Source: Hemibagrus wyckioides
Lineage: Eukaryota; Chordata; Actinopteri; Siluriformes; Bagridae
Direction: 5' to 3'
DNA: 64,000 nt
Assembly (NCBI RefSeq): GCF_019097595.1
Contig: NC_080731.1
Span: forward strand, 13,812,071 to 13,876,070
The notes under the pieces are model-generated. The model ran no database searches and had not been told where the DNA came from. It saw only the letters and a list, made by a program, of their open reading frames with translations. Made by a program: the position numbers and the translations under genes. Positions 1-11,340 of the stretch are shown here, in pieces; position 1 is the first letter of the stretch, and every line of letters starts with the position of its first letter.

Positions 1-949
1 AGGACTGCATTATAAATTTACTGCACTGTCCTGATGGTATATAGGTAGAGAATTTTACATTTGGATCTTTTTTAATCACTAGTTTGTTTACAGTGCTTGT
101 TTGTTAGTGCTTCATTAACAGCAAACCTTCCATGAGATGTCTTGCGATAACATAGTTTTTCTGATTGCATATCATTAGTAGTTGAGCAGATACCACTAAG
201 TGTTGACTCATGGTGTGTGTTATCTGATGTTTAAAGATACCGTTGGCCAACATTCAGAATTGGAATGGAGCAGCTTCATGTGGCACAACAAGCAGGTCAA
301 CAAGCAGGTATCTGCTAATTTTACCTTGTTAACTTGCAAATAAATTTTAGAACAAAGCAATGTGTTCTATCAAGTTTTCTTTTCTGGACAGGGTGTGCTT
401 TGGTGTGCTTTTGGACTGTGACTCTCTAACTCATTTCCCGAGAGGGCCATGCAAGTCCAGATCTGACAGCGATTTAACTGCACTACTCTAAGGTTAGCTT
501 TGTGTGCAAATGGCATGCAAAGTTACAGTTGAGTAATTATAAATGATTTGAGTTTTATAAAACAACAACACAAAACAAAACAACAAAAAACATTCTTCTA
601 TTAATAAAGCTAACTTTCCACTTCTTCTCCACTTATCTCCTGTGCAGCTGCAACATCCTGGATGTCTTCAAAGAGCTCGTCATGTCTGGCTTATCTTAAA
701 TGGTTCAGCTGCTGAGGCTTGAAATGCCTGATCATTATTTAAAACAAAAAAAGGTATATTTTTCATATAATCTTGTTTTATAGCAAAACTTGCTTCACTG
801 CAGATGATTCTGTGCTGAAGGTAGTTAATAGAAAGGTCATGAAATGTTTCCAACTTTGTACAGGAGATTCTTGTTGTGTTCATACTATTCAGTGTGGATT
901 GTGGATGTCTGGAACAGCAGTTATTTATAGTGCTTGTTGTAAAGTTACA
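1..949. other. AT-rich unique DNA, nothing recognised
   Basis: No gene, RNA or known repeat seen. There is an A-rich patch near 560-600 (AACAA-type runs). Short frames at 680-1000 have no domain or codon signature. Confidence 0.5.
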
Positions 950-1115
950 TTACATTTAGAGATGTCCTTATCCAAAGCAACATCCATTTTATACAACTGA
1001 GGGTTAAGGACCTTGCTCAAGGCCCCAGCAGTGGCAGTTTGGTAGACCCGGGTTTCAAACTCACAACCTTCCATTCAGTTGTCCAACACCTTAACCACTA
1101 AGCTACCACATCCCA
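950..1115 (-). repeat. tRNA-headed SINE, degenerate
   Basis: Read on the minus strand from 1115, this starts with a tRNA-like promoter. The A box is TAGCTTAGTGG (1095-1105), a perfect fit to TRGYNNARNNG. A B-box-like AGTTTGAAACC lies at 1061-1071 and matches 8 of 11 positions. The body, including the stretch reading CCTTGAGCAAGGTCCTTAAC, is one I remember as a very common dispersed fish repeat. The 3' end (about 950) is AT-rich. I do not assign a family name. It is probably a dead copy, because the B box is eroded. Confidence 0.7.
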
Positions 1116-1721
1116 CATGTAAATACATATATGTTTTCTGATCCATGATGTACTGTATGATTATATCCCATCTGCCTGAAAACACCTACGATGCGAGGGG
1201 AAGCAACACATACCACACAGGATGGAGGCCATGGAGAAAAATTCAGCACTGTCCTTTCTAGTCCTCCTCCTCTGTTATCCTACTTCAATTAAATTATAAC
1301 CAGGACATCTTTGGAAAAGGTTATCTACTTCCAGTAGTTGTCAGTTATTGCCCTGCTTGTTCAAATACACACAGTAATCCAACATGATATAGGATTTTGG
1401 TGTTTCACAGGTCTCTCAAGTAGTAAAATGCCTTGGCGCTTGTTCAAAAACATTTTGTAACATGGGTTGTGTTGTACTGCACAGATTATGGCTATGAGAG
1501 CCAGGTCAATAAACAGGGCTGCATGCCAAACATTATAATGTACAGTAGTGCTAGTCTAACTGGTAGCCAGTTTCCTTTTTTTCAGAGTAATGTGAAGTTT
1601 GGGGTGCAGTGTCTGCTACATCAATGGACAAAAATTTCACTTCAAGTTACTTCTCAGCCTGTCAAGCTTAAACCAGATAATGTTAGCTAACAAAAACAGA
1701 GAAATACAATTACCTTCCACT
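1116..1721. other. Unique DNA, nothing recognised
   Basis: Mixed-composition sequence between a SINE and a Tc1 fossil. Frames of 85-87 codons here have no recognisable domain. Confidence 0.4.
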
Positions 1722-2070
1722 GTATTTATTAGGAACACTTTACACCTGCTCATTTATGCAGTTATCCAATCAGCCACTCATATAACAGTAGCACGATGCA
1801 TAAAATCACTCAGATACAAGACAAAAGCTTCACATCAAACAGCAGAACGTGGGAAAGTGTGATCTCTGAGACCTTGATCGTAGTGTGTTGGTTTCAGAAA
1901 CTGCTGATCTTTCACACACACCAGTCTCTCGAGCTTACACAGAAAGGTGTGAAAAACAAAAAGCATCCTGTGAGCAGAGGGTCTGCAGGCTGAAATACCT
2001 TGTTGATTTCAGTGTTGATTTGAGTTTAGAGAATGACCACTTTGGTCTGAACTGACAGAAGTCTTAAGTT
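1722..2070 (+). mobile_element. Tc1/mariner-like transposon fossil, N-terminal part
   Basis: It begins with the element end TTTATTAGGAACACTTT, a terminus I recognise from Tc1-like fish elements. It then runs into a decayed reading frame for the N-terminal helix-turn-helix part of a Tc1-like transposase. Short in-register pieces survive, such as the segment encoding SRAYTERC-type residues around 1930-1955. The frame is broken by deletions, including loss of about 40 bases after roughly 1885, and by stops. The catalytic DDE part is missing downstream, so the copy cannot make transposase. Family is assigned from memory of the consensus. Confidence 0.7.
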
Positions 2071-3985
2071 AGCACTGACAAATTTAACTGAGTGTTAACT
2101 CTTCTGCTTTGAGAACTGACTGTCCTGCATATACATGTTGCATAGCTTTACCAGGAATAAACAACCTGGTTGTATGTATCTTATTATTTTTGGATAAGTA
2201 ATATTGGATTAATACTAATGCTAATGTTAGTTAGCTAACTGTACATAAGATAACTTATCATTTTTAAATATAAATCAGAATAAGTTCCAGTAGTTCATAT
2301 TAGCCTCTTAGCTAGTCTACTTAGGGTTTATGAATCTGATTTAATAAACAAGTCCCCTCAGGTTACTTCTCGTTAGCCAGCTGACTAACACAGAGAGGAC
2401 TATTGAATGGAGATTGGCTCTAATAAGACAAAATGCAACAAAGTTAGCTTAGCTTTTGTCAGTTCCAAGAACCCATAAATATGCAGCATTTCAATAATAT
2501 TATGTGGAATTATTTTACATATTTACTTTGTAAGCTTCAGACAGTTTAAAGATGTCTGAACTCTTGTGATTAAACAACCAGAGCCTACACCACACCATGG
2601 GCAGGAAATCCCAGGGCAGGAAATAGGCGTGTCCTGCACAGCTATTCAAATGAATGAATACTACTGAGGCATGATTACCGTAAATGAAGAATATTCTTTT
2701 TATCAGCTGTAATCATTCACAGCTGGGTTGGGAACCTAAGTAGCTACAGGGCGTAGCATAACTCCATTCAAAGACAATACACAAGGAAGAAAAAAACCAT
2801 CACATAAATCAAATACGAACTAACACCAGGGATCACACCATCTGCAGGATCCACAGAGTTATAGCATACAAAGCACCTGTACACTGCATATACACAATAA
2901 TAGTCTTAGCAATCATACCTCATTTCCAGGCCAAGGCACTAAGAAGTAGGAGTAAAATATTCCCCCAGTGATGCCAAGCCACTGTGACTGTGATTAATGG
3001 GTTCAGCAGATACACAAAATTAAACAAACAACAGGAGGGTGGGTACAAATGAATGGAGTCATCAACCAACGAAAATAAATCCCAACAAAATAATAGTAGT
3101 TCTCCTTTCTCAGATCAGATGCCACAGATTCATTTTATCTCTGAATAGCTTGTGGCTAGCTGTAAAAGCCACCAGTGAACAAAATGCAGCGACCATACGC
3201 CTATGACCATACAATATTAGGTACCCGATATAACAGCTGATCCAGCTAAAATTAGAGCTATATTACAAATGGCACTGACACATTTAAAACACAAGTCCAC
3301 AGGCAACAGAACACCCTAATACTTAGTGTCCCGAAACATATTTGAGCCTATTTATACAGGCTGCGGATGGTATCAGGGAAACCAGCCTTTGTGCTGAGGA
3401 TTACTTCAGCAAGAGAGGGAATGCTCTATGCTGTGGTTAAAAACTTGTGGCTGGCGGAGGAATGTTTCTAGAATGATCTTGTGTCTGAACCAAAGGTTAT
3501 TTCCTCCAAATTTGTGAACCAAACATCTTAACAACAACTGTCCTACCAGTGACAGTCTGCTGAATGTTCCAACCTGTGTCGCTGTGGTACCATTTGAGCC
3601 ACATGGCAGCTTTTTGTCAGCATGTAACCTCTCCAGGTTTTATCACTCAAAAAATAAAATAAAATTAAAAAAAATGATACTGTAGGTTTGGAATATTCAG
3701 TATTATAATTATTCGTCTACATGACAGGAGCTTTATAAAAGTATCACAGTGTTATAAATTCATTTCTGTTTCCTGTGTGGTATTTCACTGTGTTCCATTT
3801 TTAGCACAGTAAAGACAGACACTTGTGTTACATTTTTCTAATTAAAGTTCATTCTCATGAAGTTGGTTTATAGTAATCATAAGAGCTGTATCAGTTCAAA
3901 TGCTAAACAGAAATACTTTTTAAACAGAAGAGTGAAAACTGGGGGTGTTTCAGTTGATTTTGTAAAAGTTCACTAAAGAAGAGGA
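2071..3985. other. Unannotated AT-rich DNA
   Basis: About 1.9 kb with no convincing gene. Some of 2700-3600 has the texture of an old transposon read on the minus strand, but I found no inverted ends or frame. An A-rich patch lies at 3640-3675. Confidence 0.4.
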
Positions 3986-3987
3986 TA

Positions 3988-4262
3988 ACATTCTATTCGA
4001 TTTTATTTGTATTTTTTTTTGTACTCTTAAAAATGGACATTGTCACAAAGCAGCTTTACAGGAAAAAATTCAGAATAAAAATGACAAAAATTCAAATTAA
4101 AATTTATATTTATTCTTAATGAATAAGCCAGATGTTGCAAGGAAGAACTCCCTGAGATGATATGAGGAACAAACCTTGAGAGGAACCGGACTCAAAAGGG
4201 AAGCCATCCTCACCTGGGTGACACCAGAGAGTGTGATTAAATACAGTCCTTTCTACAAGTGT
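3988..4262 (-). repeat. Dispersed fish retroposon, 5'-truncated copy
   Basis: Same family as the copies at 4722-5290 and 51895-52105. On the minus strand it ends in an AT-rich tail near 3990 (remnant of a TTGAA-type array). It contains the shared core 'gagaggaacc' near 4180 and 'gatgatatgagga' near 4155. The end opposite the tail is cut at a different point from the longer copy. Tail-sharing copies with variable heads are what LINE-type reverse transcription leaves. Confidence 0.65.
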
Positions 4263-4721
4263 ATATAGTTAAGTAGAGTTGTGTAACCAGGAGCTTTTGA
4301 ACAATATACTGTATAAGTTTAAGAATCAGCTGCAGGTGTTTCTGGGCTGGATTCTTGAACAGTGTCTCCATCTAGTGGCTACATAGAGCTAGTTATGTAT
4401 GTCATTGTGGTTCTATAAAGACAGAATATTCACATGAATACCTTCTTGTGTGTGCAGAATTAAAAGTATTAACAGATACTGAACAGAATTAAAAGTATCA
4501 GAATACACTCACTGCAGCCGTTAAGACATGTTACGAGGTTGTTTGTAGACCTGTTATAAGATGTACATGTGTATATGATGCAAAGAAGAAATGGAAATAA
4601 TGGCTATATATCAAGTGTATATCAAATATGTATATATGAATCTATGTCATGTGGTCAACTTGATGTTAGTTATGATGAGTGAAATAGAACTTCCACACAA
4701 TTGTATTGATAATGATCTGCA
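4263..4721. other. AT-rich spacer
   Basis: No gene. It holds one CTCF-like motif (listed separately) and a TATA/TGTA-rich stretch at 4560-4640. Confidence 0.4.
4367..4379 (-). promoter_or_regulatory. Candidate CTCF-type motif
   Basis: The minus strand reads CCACTAGATGGAG, agreeing with the core CCASYAGRKGGCR at 12 of 13 positions. A single motif is weak evidence of binding. Confidence 0.3.
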
Positions 4722-5290
4722 TGATTCAATACAATTCAATTTATTTGTATAGTGCCTTTTACAATGGACATTGTCTCAAAGCAGCTTTACAAAAGAAGAG
4801 AAACGGAGAAAGGAGAGGAAAAAAAAATATTAAATTAAATAATTAAACTATTTTATCCCTATTTTATCCCTAATGAGCAAGCCTGTGGTGACGGTGGCAA
4901 GAAAAAACTACCTGTGATGATATGAGGAAGAAACCTTGAGAGGAACCAGGCTCAGAAGGGAACCCGGGTGACACTGGATGGTAAATAATGTAACTGTAAC
5001 TGATTAATGTCCTTTCTACAACAGCAATCAAGGGCCCATGAGGAACTATTAGGTCACTGTAGTTTCTGAGTTCATTATAGGCACTAATTTCCTTTCTGTC
5101 ACAAGCTGATAGATGTAATGGCGGATCTGTGAGGTGTGAAAGTCCCCAAATGGTTCTGTCCACACAGAAAGGCTGTCCACACAGATCCATCCACAGCATC
5201 AGTGAGCACCACCAAGTGACGAGACACCGACCAGTGGTCACACTGGAAACTCTGAACATTGGGAGCTCAGTAGTGGGATGTATAGCTTGT
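4722..5290 (-). repeat. Dispersed fish retroposon, longest copy
   Basis: The minus-strand tail at about 4722-4745 is a short ATTCAA/TTGAA array. The core shared with 3988-4262 and 51895-52105 includes 'agcctgtggtgacggtggcaa' truncated to its recognisable part near 4880-4905, and 'gaggaagaaaccttgagagg' at 4924-4943. The copy runs on to about 5290 and abuts the tRNA-headed piece at 5291-5580. Both may be one composite retroposon transcribed from the minus strand. A 141-codon minus-strand frame lies wholly inside and is not a gene. Confidence 0.65.
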
Positions 5291-5580
5291 ACCACTTTTC
5301 CTATACAGGGTTCCGGGGAAACTGGAGCTTATACCTGGGGACCGCACTGGGGGAGACCTTGGACAAGATGCCAATCTCAGGGCACACTCACACATACATT
5401 CACAATATACAGATGCCAGTCAGTTTACAACACATTTTTTTTTGCTGGGGAGGAACTTGAGTCTTGTAGGAAACCTCCAAAGCACAGTGGAAGATGCAAA
5501 TTTTGCACACACAGAATGGAGACAGGAATGCCTTACCCAACCCCATAGTTGCACAGCAAACATGATAACCACTAGGCCAT
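5291..5580 (-). repeat. tRNA-headed SINE-like element
   Basis: The minus strand starts at 5580 with an A box TGGCCTAGTGG (5569-5579), a perfect match to TRGYNNARNNG. A B box is expected near 5540 but is badly eroded. The body includes a fish-repeat signature around 5455-5500 (wording equivalent to a 'tttcctccgg' module) and a CA-rich patch at 5385-5400. The same body occurs in the opposite orientation at 8105-8300, with relatives at 47570-47740 and 63485-63612. Confidence 0.65.
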
Positions 5581-6045
5581 TTAATGTAAATTAGACCAAA
5601 GGTGAAGCATTTGTGAAGTATTTAGGTTACTTTTGTATTTAATTATTTAATTTATCTTTTTTATTTAATCATTTAATTCGGGTAGTCAGTTTAGAGCACA
5701 CTGATCTATGAAACAGTCTCTGTGGATGGCTTCAAATTCTTAAGCAATGACAATAACCATGTAACGTAAAAAGTGTGACAAATTCATTGAATAATATTAA
5801 TGAGTTTCCCCAAAGTATAAAAATCTAATTTGTAGTACTGTCCTATAAACAATTGTTAAATCTCTTGGAGCCATAAACACACTTATTGATAAGACATGTT
5901 TGTTCTTACATCGTTGCTAAAGTGAGAAACAGAGATAGACCTGGCAGTCTTTATGAAGATTAATGAACAATCTGATGTTTTAGACCTCAGCATGAGATCA
6001 ATGAATGTAATCCTCACAGGGGCCAATAGGGAACATCTCTCTCTT
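5581..6045. other. AT-rich spacer
   Basis: Nothing recognised. TTTAATT-rich to 5680, otherwise plain unique sequence. Confidence 0.4.
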
Positions 6046-6073
6046 ACACACACACACACTCACACACACACAT
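6046..6073. repeat. (AC)n microsatellite
   Basis: Imperfect AC array interrupted by one CT step, followed at 6082-6090 by a run of nine G. Confidence 0.9.
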
Positions 6074-6847
6074 ACTGGCCAGGGGGGGGGCATGTTAAAT
6101 GTCCAGGTGGTAATCAATGCAGAGAAATTAGCTATTGATTGTGTATAGTTCTATAATAGGTAACCTATGGGTTTGCTCTTTTAGAAAATTCCAATACTCT
6201 CTCCATGGGGATAAAAGCATAATAACTCAATCCAGCCATAAATGAAGCTGTGAATACAAAGAGCAGTGGGGCATAAACATACCGTGACCTTTTCATGTAA
6301 TACAAAGTTCATTAAGTATTTTATGAGAATCTGGATGTTGTATTGGGTTTTCCATAAGTTTGATCTACCTTTGCTTCTTGTGAGTAACAGGTTCATTTTC
6401 ATGTTTCATGTTTGCAGTTTATCATCACAGAACACAGAATCTTTACAGGTTTCAACATAGCCGTGTTCATGGTCAGCCGTCTGCAATGTACTCAATGATT
6501 TATGATTCTCACTCATAATTCATTCAAGAGATTTGAAGGGAAATGTATATATTTAATTCATTTCTTACATTACTGTTAAATTAAATAATATATCCACACT
6601 TCCCTACAAAAATTGGTACTTATATTGTTCTAATATACATTTATATCTACAATTTATATTTGAAGTTATATTTGTATTTCAGGTTTATATTTAAGCTTTA
6701 CAGTAATATTTAGTTTTACAATATAATTAAAATTGACATTTAAATTAATATTTATTTTTAACATCTAATTTTTTAATTTCCTTTAAATACTTATCTTAAA
6801 TATCTTAAATATCAGTCTTAAAGGTAATAGTCAGTATAATGATTAGA
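6074..6847. other. Unique to AT-rich DNA
   Basis: No gene or family recognised. 6540-6840 is over 75% AT by eye, with ATTTA/TATTT runs leading into the TA palindrome. Confidence 0.4.
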
Positions 6848-6981
6848 ACTAAATATAAATATAAATGTTATGTAAATCTAAATTTATATATGTGAGTGTG
6901 TGTGTGTATTTAATATATATATAATAATATAATATATATAATAATATATATTAATATATATATATATATATACACACTCAC

Positions 6982-7067
<86 letters not shown>

Positions 7068-7101
7068 TTAGGTTTACATAACATTTATATTTATATTTAG
7101 T
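6848..7101. repeat. TA-rich palindrome with 41-base inverted arms
   Basis: Arm 6848-6888 and arm 7061-7101 are reverse complements at 40 of 41 positions. An inner pair, a GTGAGTGTGT-type segment near 6891-6904 and its complement near 6971-6982, repeats the symmetry. The centre is a pure TA array, about 6987-7064, with a further TA array at 7121-7141. The whole could extrude as a cruciform. It may be an old inverted-repeat element invaded by TA expansion, or a replication-slippage product. Confidence 0.85.
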
Positions 7102-7144
7102 ATTTAGTATAGTATAGCATATATATATATATATATATATGCTG

Positions 7145-7910
7145 TTCATATGCTATTTATATGCTATTTTACACCAGTGGTAGGTAGTGGTGGTAGGACT
7201 GTGCTAGATTAGGAAAAATTTTGCAGGATAAAGAGCAGGTCTGTGGGTGGTGGTGTTATTTGCTTGGCCTCAGGATGCATCAATATAAACGTTAAATCCT
7301 TTAATGAGTCTCTTCCGTGAGATGTATAGAAGTGAAGAAGTCGGTACACAGTCCATTAGCAGTAGATATGCTGGATACTTGACTAGCATTATGAATAATT
7401 GGGAGAATGTTTCAACTGACAGGAAGAAAGCATTAGTGGTAAATGAGTGCAGTCAGGTTGTATGGTCAGGTCATGGAGTGAGTAGCATCACCAGTTCAAT
7501 CCTCATCTCAGTGAGCAGATACAGCCTCCTCTTGTATTCCTGGACTATAACAAATGATGCTGGCTGTATGAAAACAAATGGTGTAAACGCAAATCACAGT
7601 TAACTCATGTAGAACTAATTTACACCTTTTAATCACGTACATTCACTTATTTTTCTTCAGTGTAATTTCATAGTGGAGAGGAATTTCAGAATTTACCAGA
7701 TATAATGATGATATTGCAGTCCAAATGAGCATCCTGACTCATCTCTTGCAATATATTTCTGCAACTGAAATGGTCATCTGTTCAGGATCATTATAGTATC
7801 CACGACAGTATAGCTGCGGATTTCTGAGTCGCAATCTCAACTGATGGACACTAATTTGGGATTTGTATAGCACTGACAAACAAACAGCTGGACTTTGGCT
7901 AGCTACAGAA
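7145..7910. other. Unique DNA, nothing recognised
   Basis: No repeat or gene signature. The 99-codon frame at 7304-7603 has no domain and no splice or promoter context. Confidence 0.4.
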
Positions 7911-7911
7911 T

Positions 7912-8040
7912 AGACAGATAGATGTACTTTATGGTTCCAAAAGAGGAAATTTATGAAAAATGTCTCCCAAGCACAGGCTGGAGCCCATGATTCTTGCGTT
8001 GAAAAATGAAAGCAGAAGCTCTACCACTGCTCTATCTATT
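7912..8040. repeat. SINE-like fragment (low confidence)
   Basis: 7912-7960 (GATAGATGTACTTTAT followed by a GGAAATTT module) resembles the edge of a common fish repeat. 7975-8035 reads like a decayed tRNA-related module on the minus strand. No intact A or B box. Confidence 0.35.
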
Positions 8041-8104
8041 TCCTCCTGCAGTACTTGCCAATTAAAATAAAAAATGAACACACCCACTCATGCTGTATAG
8101 CATA

Positions 8105-8300
8105 TATGAGTAATAGTGCCTTTTGACAGAGTTTGCATGTTCTCCTCATGATTTGGGGGGATTCCTCTGGAAAACATATTCGTTTCAAGATGCTGACTGG
8201 CATCTCCTTTGTCCATAGTGGGTGTGTGAGTGTGTGATTGTGTGTACTGTGATGAGTTTGTGCCCCTGCAACCCTTTGTAGGATAAGTGCTACAGACGTA
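8105..8300 (+). repeat. Fragment of the tRNA-headed SINE family
   Basis: Body of the same family as 5291-5580, opposite orientation and lacking the tRNA head. Landmarks in order: a GCATGTTCTCC module (8127), GATTGGGG/TTCCTCTGG (8151-8170), GCTGACTGGCATCTC (8191), a GTGTGTG patch (8220-8245) and TTGTAGGATAAG (8276-8287). Confidence 0.65.
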
Positions 8301-9279
8301 TAATGCCTTTCTTGGTCTTTCTAGACTTTCACAGAAAACGGAAACAGTTCTGTACAACTTAGATAAGTAGATAGATCTACACTGACGAAAATGTTTCAAT
8401 TTTCCCTTTGCCATAGCACATGTGGTTTGAATCAATTAGTAGGATTTTGGTCACCAAGGACAGATTTTTCAACAACAACAACAAAAAAAGCCAATATTTT
8501 TAACCCTGCGCCAAAATTAGCACTGTATGTTGTAAACCTGGCAACCCTTTGATAGGGCAGTAAATGAACAAAGCATTTTAGGCTGCATTTTAAGAAATTG
8601 AAAACTATTATTTGACATGAATTGGTATCTAAATGTATTCAAATGACCAAAGAAAAGACAGAGAGAGAGAGAACAAAATATTGAACTTTCTGCGTTTGGC
8701 ACCCCATATGTTCAGGACTATATTTGAAAAAGTTGTTCAATTATGAAATTTACCTTCCTTTGTTTCTTGTATATAAATGTACTGAGATAATGTGGTTAGG
8801 TTTGCATATACTGCTAAATATAAAGCAAAAACGGTCATGCAGTAGAGACTCTGGCAACAAAGCTATAGATTTGCGCTGTGAGGCTTGAAGACTTAAGTAT
8901 TCAAGACGTAAGGTAGAAAAAGTCATGCACATGGTGGAACTGAGAGGTGCCACAGATACTGTTTAAGTTACCGTAATGATAGAATTTTCATTCTACTGCT
9001 ATAACTTTTGTTGTGCTAAATAAAACACAACAAGCAGGAAAATCAGGAAAAAGAAAAGGCAAAGCAAAGGTGAACAGTAAGTAAAAGCTAGATATAATAG
9101 AGATTTTATGTAATAAATGAAATAAATAAAAGCATGCTTACTCTATCAGCCACTGAAGTGATTTTCAGTAAAATTTTATAGACGCTTGTAGATTTGACGA
9201 TTAATCAAACAAAGAGAAAAGTGTCCCCTCCCCCTCTGGCCTGAAGGACTTCCTGCATTAGCCAGTGTGATTAGCCAGT
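8301..9279. other. Unique DNA, nothing recognised
   Basis: No gene seen. Short GA patch at 8660-8672. Frames of 61-115 codons on the minus strand have no family resemblance; the 115-codon one overlaps the SINE fragment. Confidence 0.4.
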
Positions 9280-9720
9280 GTGATAGAGTTGCTGTTTCTA
9301 GGTAGAAGATGGAACCCCGGCTACATTTGGGGAGCACCGCCATAAATCAAGTTGCAGATAAGCCTTTCTTCATCCACTTAACGCTGGTTCTCTCTGCCTT
9401 AAGATCATTACAGTAAAAAAGTGACACGTTTGATTGATTAAAATGGCGCCTGGCGACGTGGGGTAAATCACGCTAAGTGATGTGACACCGCAGTTCCTCA
9501 TATCATATTTCTGTCAGGACAATGATGGTAAAAAGGGTTGTCACTGCGTGATATCTGACAACTCGAGCCATCCAGTGCAATACAAGACCAGATTTACTGC
9601 TGGGTTATAGAGAACTGCTAAGGAAGAGCATGGAAAAAAGGAAGCTGTTGTTGTGCTTTGTCACTTCTCAAACAACCATAAATTGCATTAAAGAGAACGC
9701 TCAGATCTCAAGCGAACTGT
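9280..9720. promoter_or_regulatory. Candidate regulatory block
   Basis: Unique, repeat-free, higher-complexity sequence. It contains TGATTGAT at 9431-9438, the classic PBX/HOX composite half-sites, followed immediately by AAAATGGCGCC (YY1-like). Function is inferred only. A conservation alignment would decide. Confidence 0.35.
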
Positions 9721-11087
9721 CAGACATGACAATATTTACCCCTCCAGCATGTCTTCCAAAACTCTTCAGCACTTGACTTGTTTTAAAATGCAGTGCAGTA
9801 CCTTGGCCTAGTGTTAATTCTTTTTATACGAGGGTGCGTTTATATCATTTACCTTTCATTACCACCAGAGGGAGGAAAATTTACAATGTCCCTGTAAAAA
9901 ACACTTACGACTACGGACAAACACCTGGACTTATGTCTGCTGTTGTTAAGTGCTTGTTTTGGAGGAAATACACAAACACAGTGGCACTATGTTACTTAAG
10001 TTGGCTATAGGTGACTTTCTGCATAGACCAGATCAAGAGTATATGAGCAAAACGTAATATAACACTTGAAATCTCGTATATTATCCATACACCGTCCAAG
10101 CCTCTTGCTTAGATCCAGACATGCAAATGAGTGATGAATGATTAAGGAGTGGAAAGTAGGTGTGGGTGTGTTTCATCTGAATGTGCAAATGAAATCTGGC
10201 CGGCTCACCAGGAGTTAACACAGCCCTGATCTCCACATTAATCAGGACATGTCTTTCTTCAGGAGAATGTTAATGTGGGGCTGAATGAGAGTGAATGAGC
10301 TGATGGCCAGCACAGACTGGCAGTATTGTGTTGTTTTTGTGACTTGGCCCTGTAATGTTCACAGTTCTCATATCAAATAAATTCCACATAATTAAATAGA
10401 CTAAAGGGTAATGTTCATGCTAAGACTAACATTATTTACAGCATTATTGAACATTACCACGTGATAAATGTCACCTTCAATAAATCATCCAATTGAATAG
10501 TAAAGTAGCAAGAGTAAGAAGAAAGTGACAAAGTACGTGAACGCATGCATTAATAAATTTGTTCAGCCTAAATGTTAAATTACATTACGGCGTGTTCCTA
10601 CTGCATGTGCTCACTAAATGAACTTTCATCTCCTGGAATAAATATTAAAACTTCTTATTCAGCTTTAATTGTGAATTCATCTACTTAACAACTGAAACAG
10701 TGAAGATGATGCTTTATTTTCATCACTGTGCACTCAGTTTTACTCACTGATGGAATAAATGTGGTTTATGGAACTGCTGGTTTAGCTTATTTCCTTTATT
10801 TAAAAGAAATATTATTGTTAGTGCAAGTTTTACTTAATTTTTATTGATTTTACTTATTTTGTTTTAATGCTAAAGTACATGGGTTCATTCATTCATGAAC
10901 ACATTAATACATTCAACTAATGTATTAGTGTCAGAACCTTACTAATAATACTCAGTAAAGCTTTTTACAATCAGAGAACAACACTGTGTGTAAGTGCTGT
11001 CAATATTCAAACTGTAGCAGACATTGTACTGGCAAGTAAATAGAACTGTTTTTATCCTGACTGCAGTTTAATAAATAAGAAAAATCA
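9721..11087. other. Unique DNA with octamer and CTCF-like motifs
   Basis: Mostly AT-rich and unannotated. It holds a CTCF-like site at 9866 and a perfect POU octamer ATGCAAAT at 10121-10128, with a near copy (GTGCAAAT) about 60 bases on. From 10600 it becomes plain AT-rich. Confidence 0.35.
9866..9878 (+). promoter_or_regulatory. Candidate CTCF-type motif
   Basis: CCACCAGAGGGAG matches CCASYAGRKGGCR at 12 of 13 positions. Orientation is opposite to the site at 4367-4379. Confidence 0.3.
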
Positions 11088-11165
<78 letters not shown>

Positions 11166-11255
11166 ATTATTATTATTATTATAATTATAATTATTATTAT
11201 CAATAATAATAATAATAATAATAATACTCTATATAATTAATAATACTTTAATATG

Positions 11256-11333
<78 letters not shown>

Positions 11334-11340
11334 TTTTTTT
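11088..11340. repeat. 253-base compound microsatellite
   Basis: Five arrays back to back: (ATCT)n of about 19 units (11088-11165), (TAT)n to about 11190, (AAT)n to about 11225, (AT)n (about 11269-11315), then 25 T (11316-11340). The transitions suggest each array seeded the next by slippage. Confidence 0.95.

Noticed and set aside
4870..5295. 141-codon minus-strand open frame
   Set aside because: Lies entirely inside a dispersed retroposon; such frames are commonly mispredicted as fish proteins.
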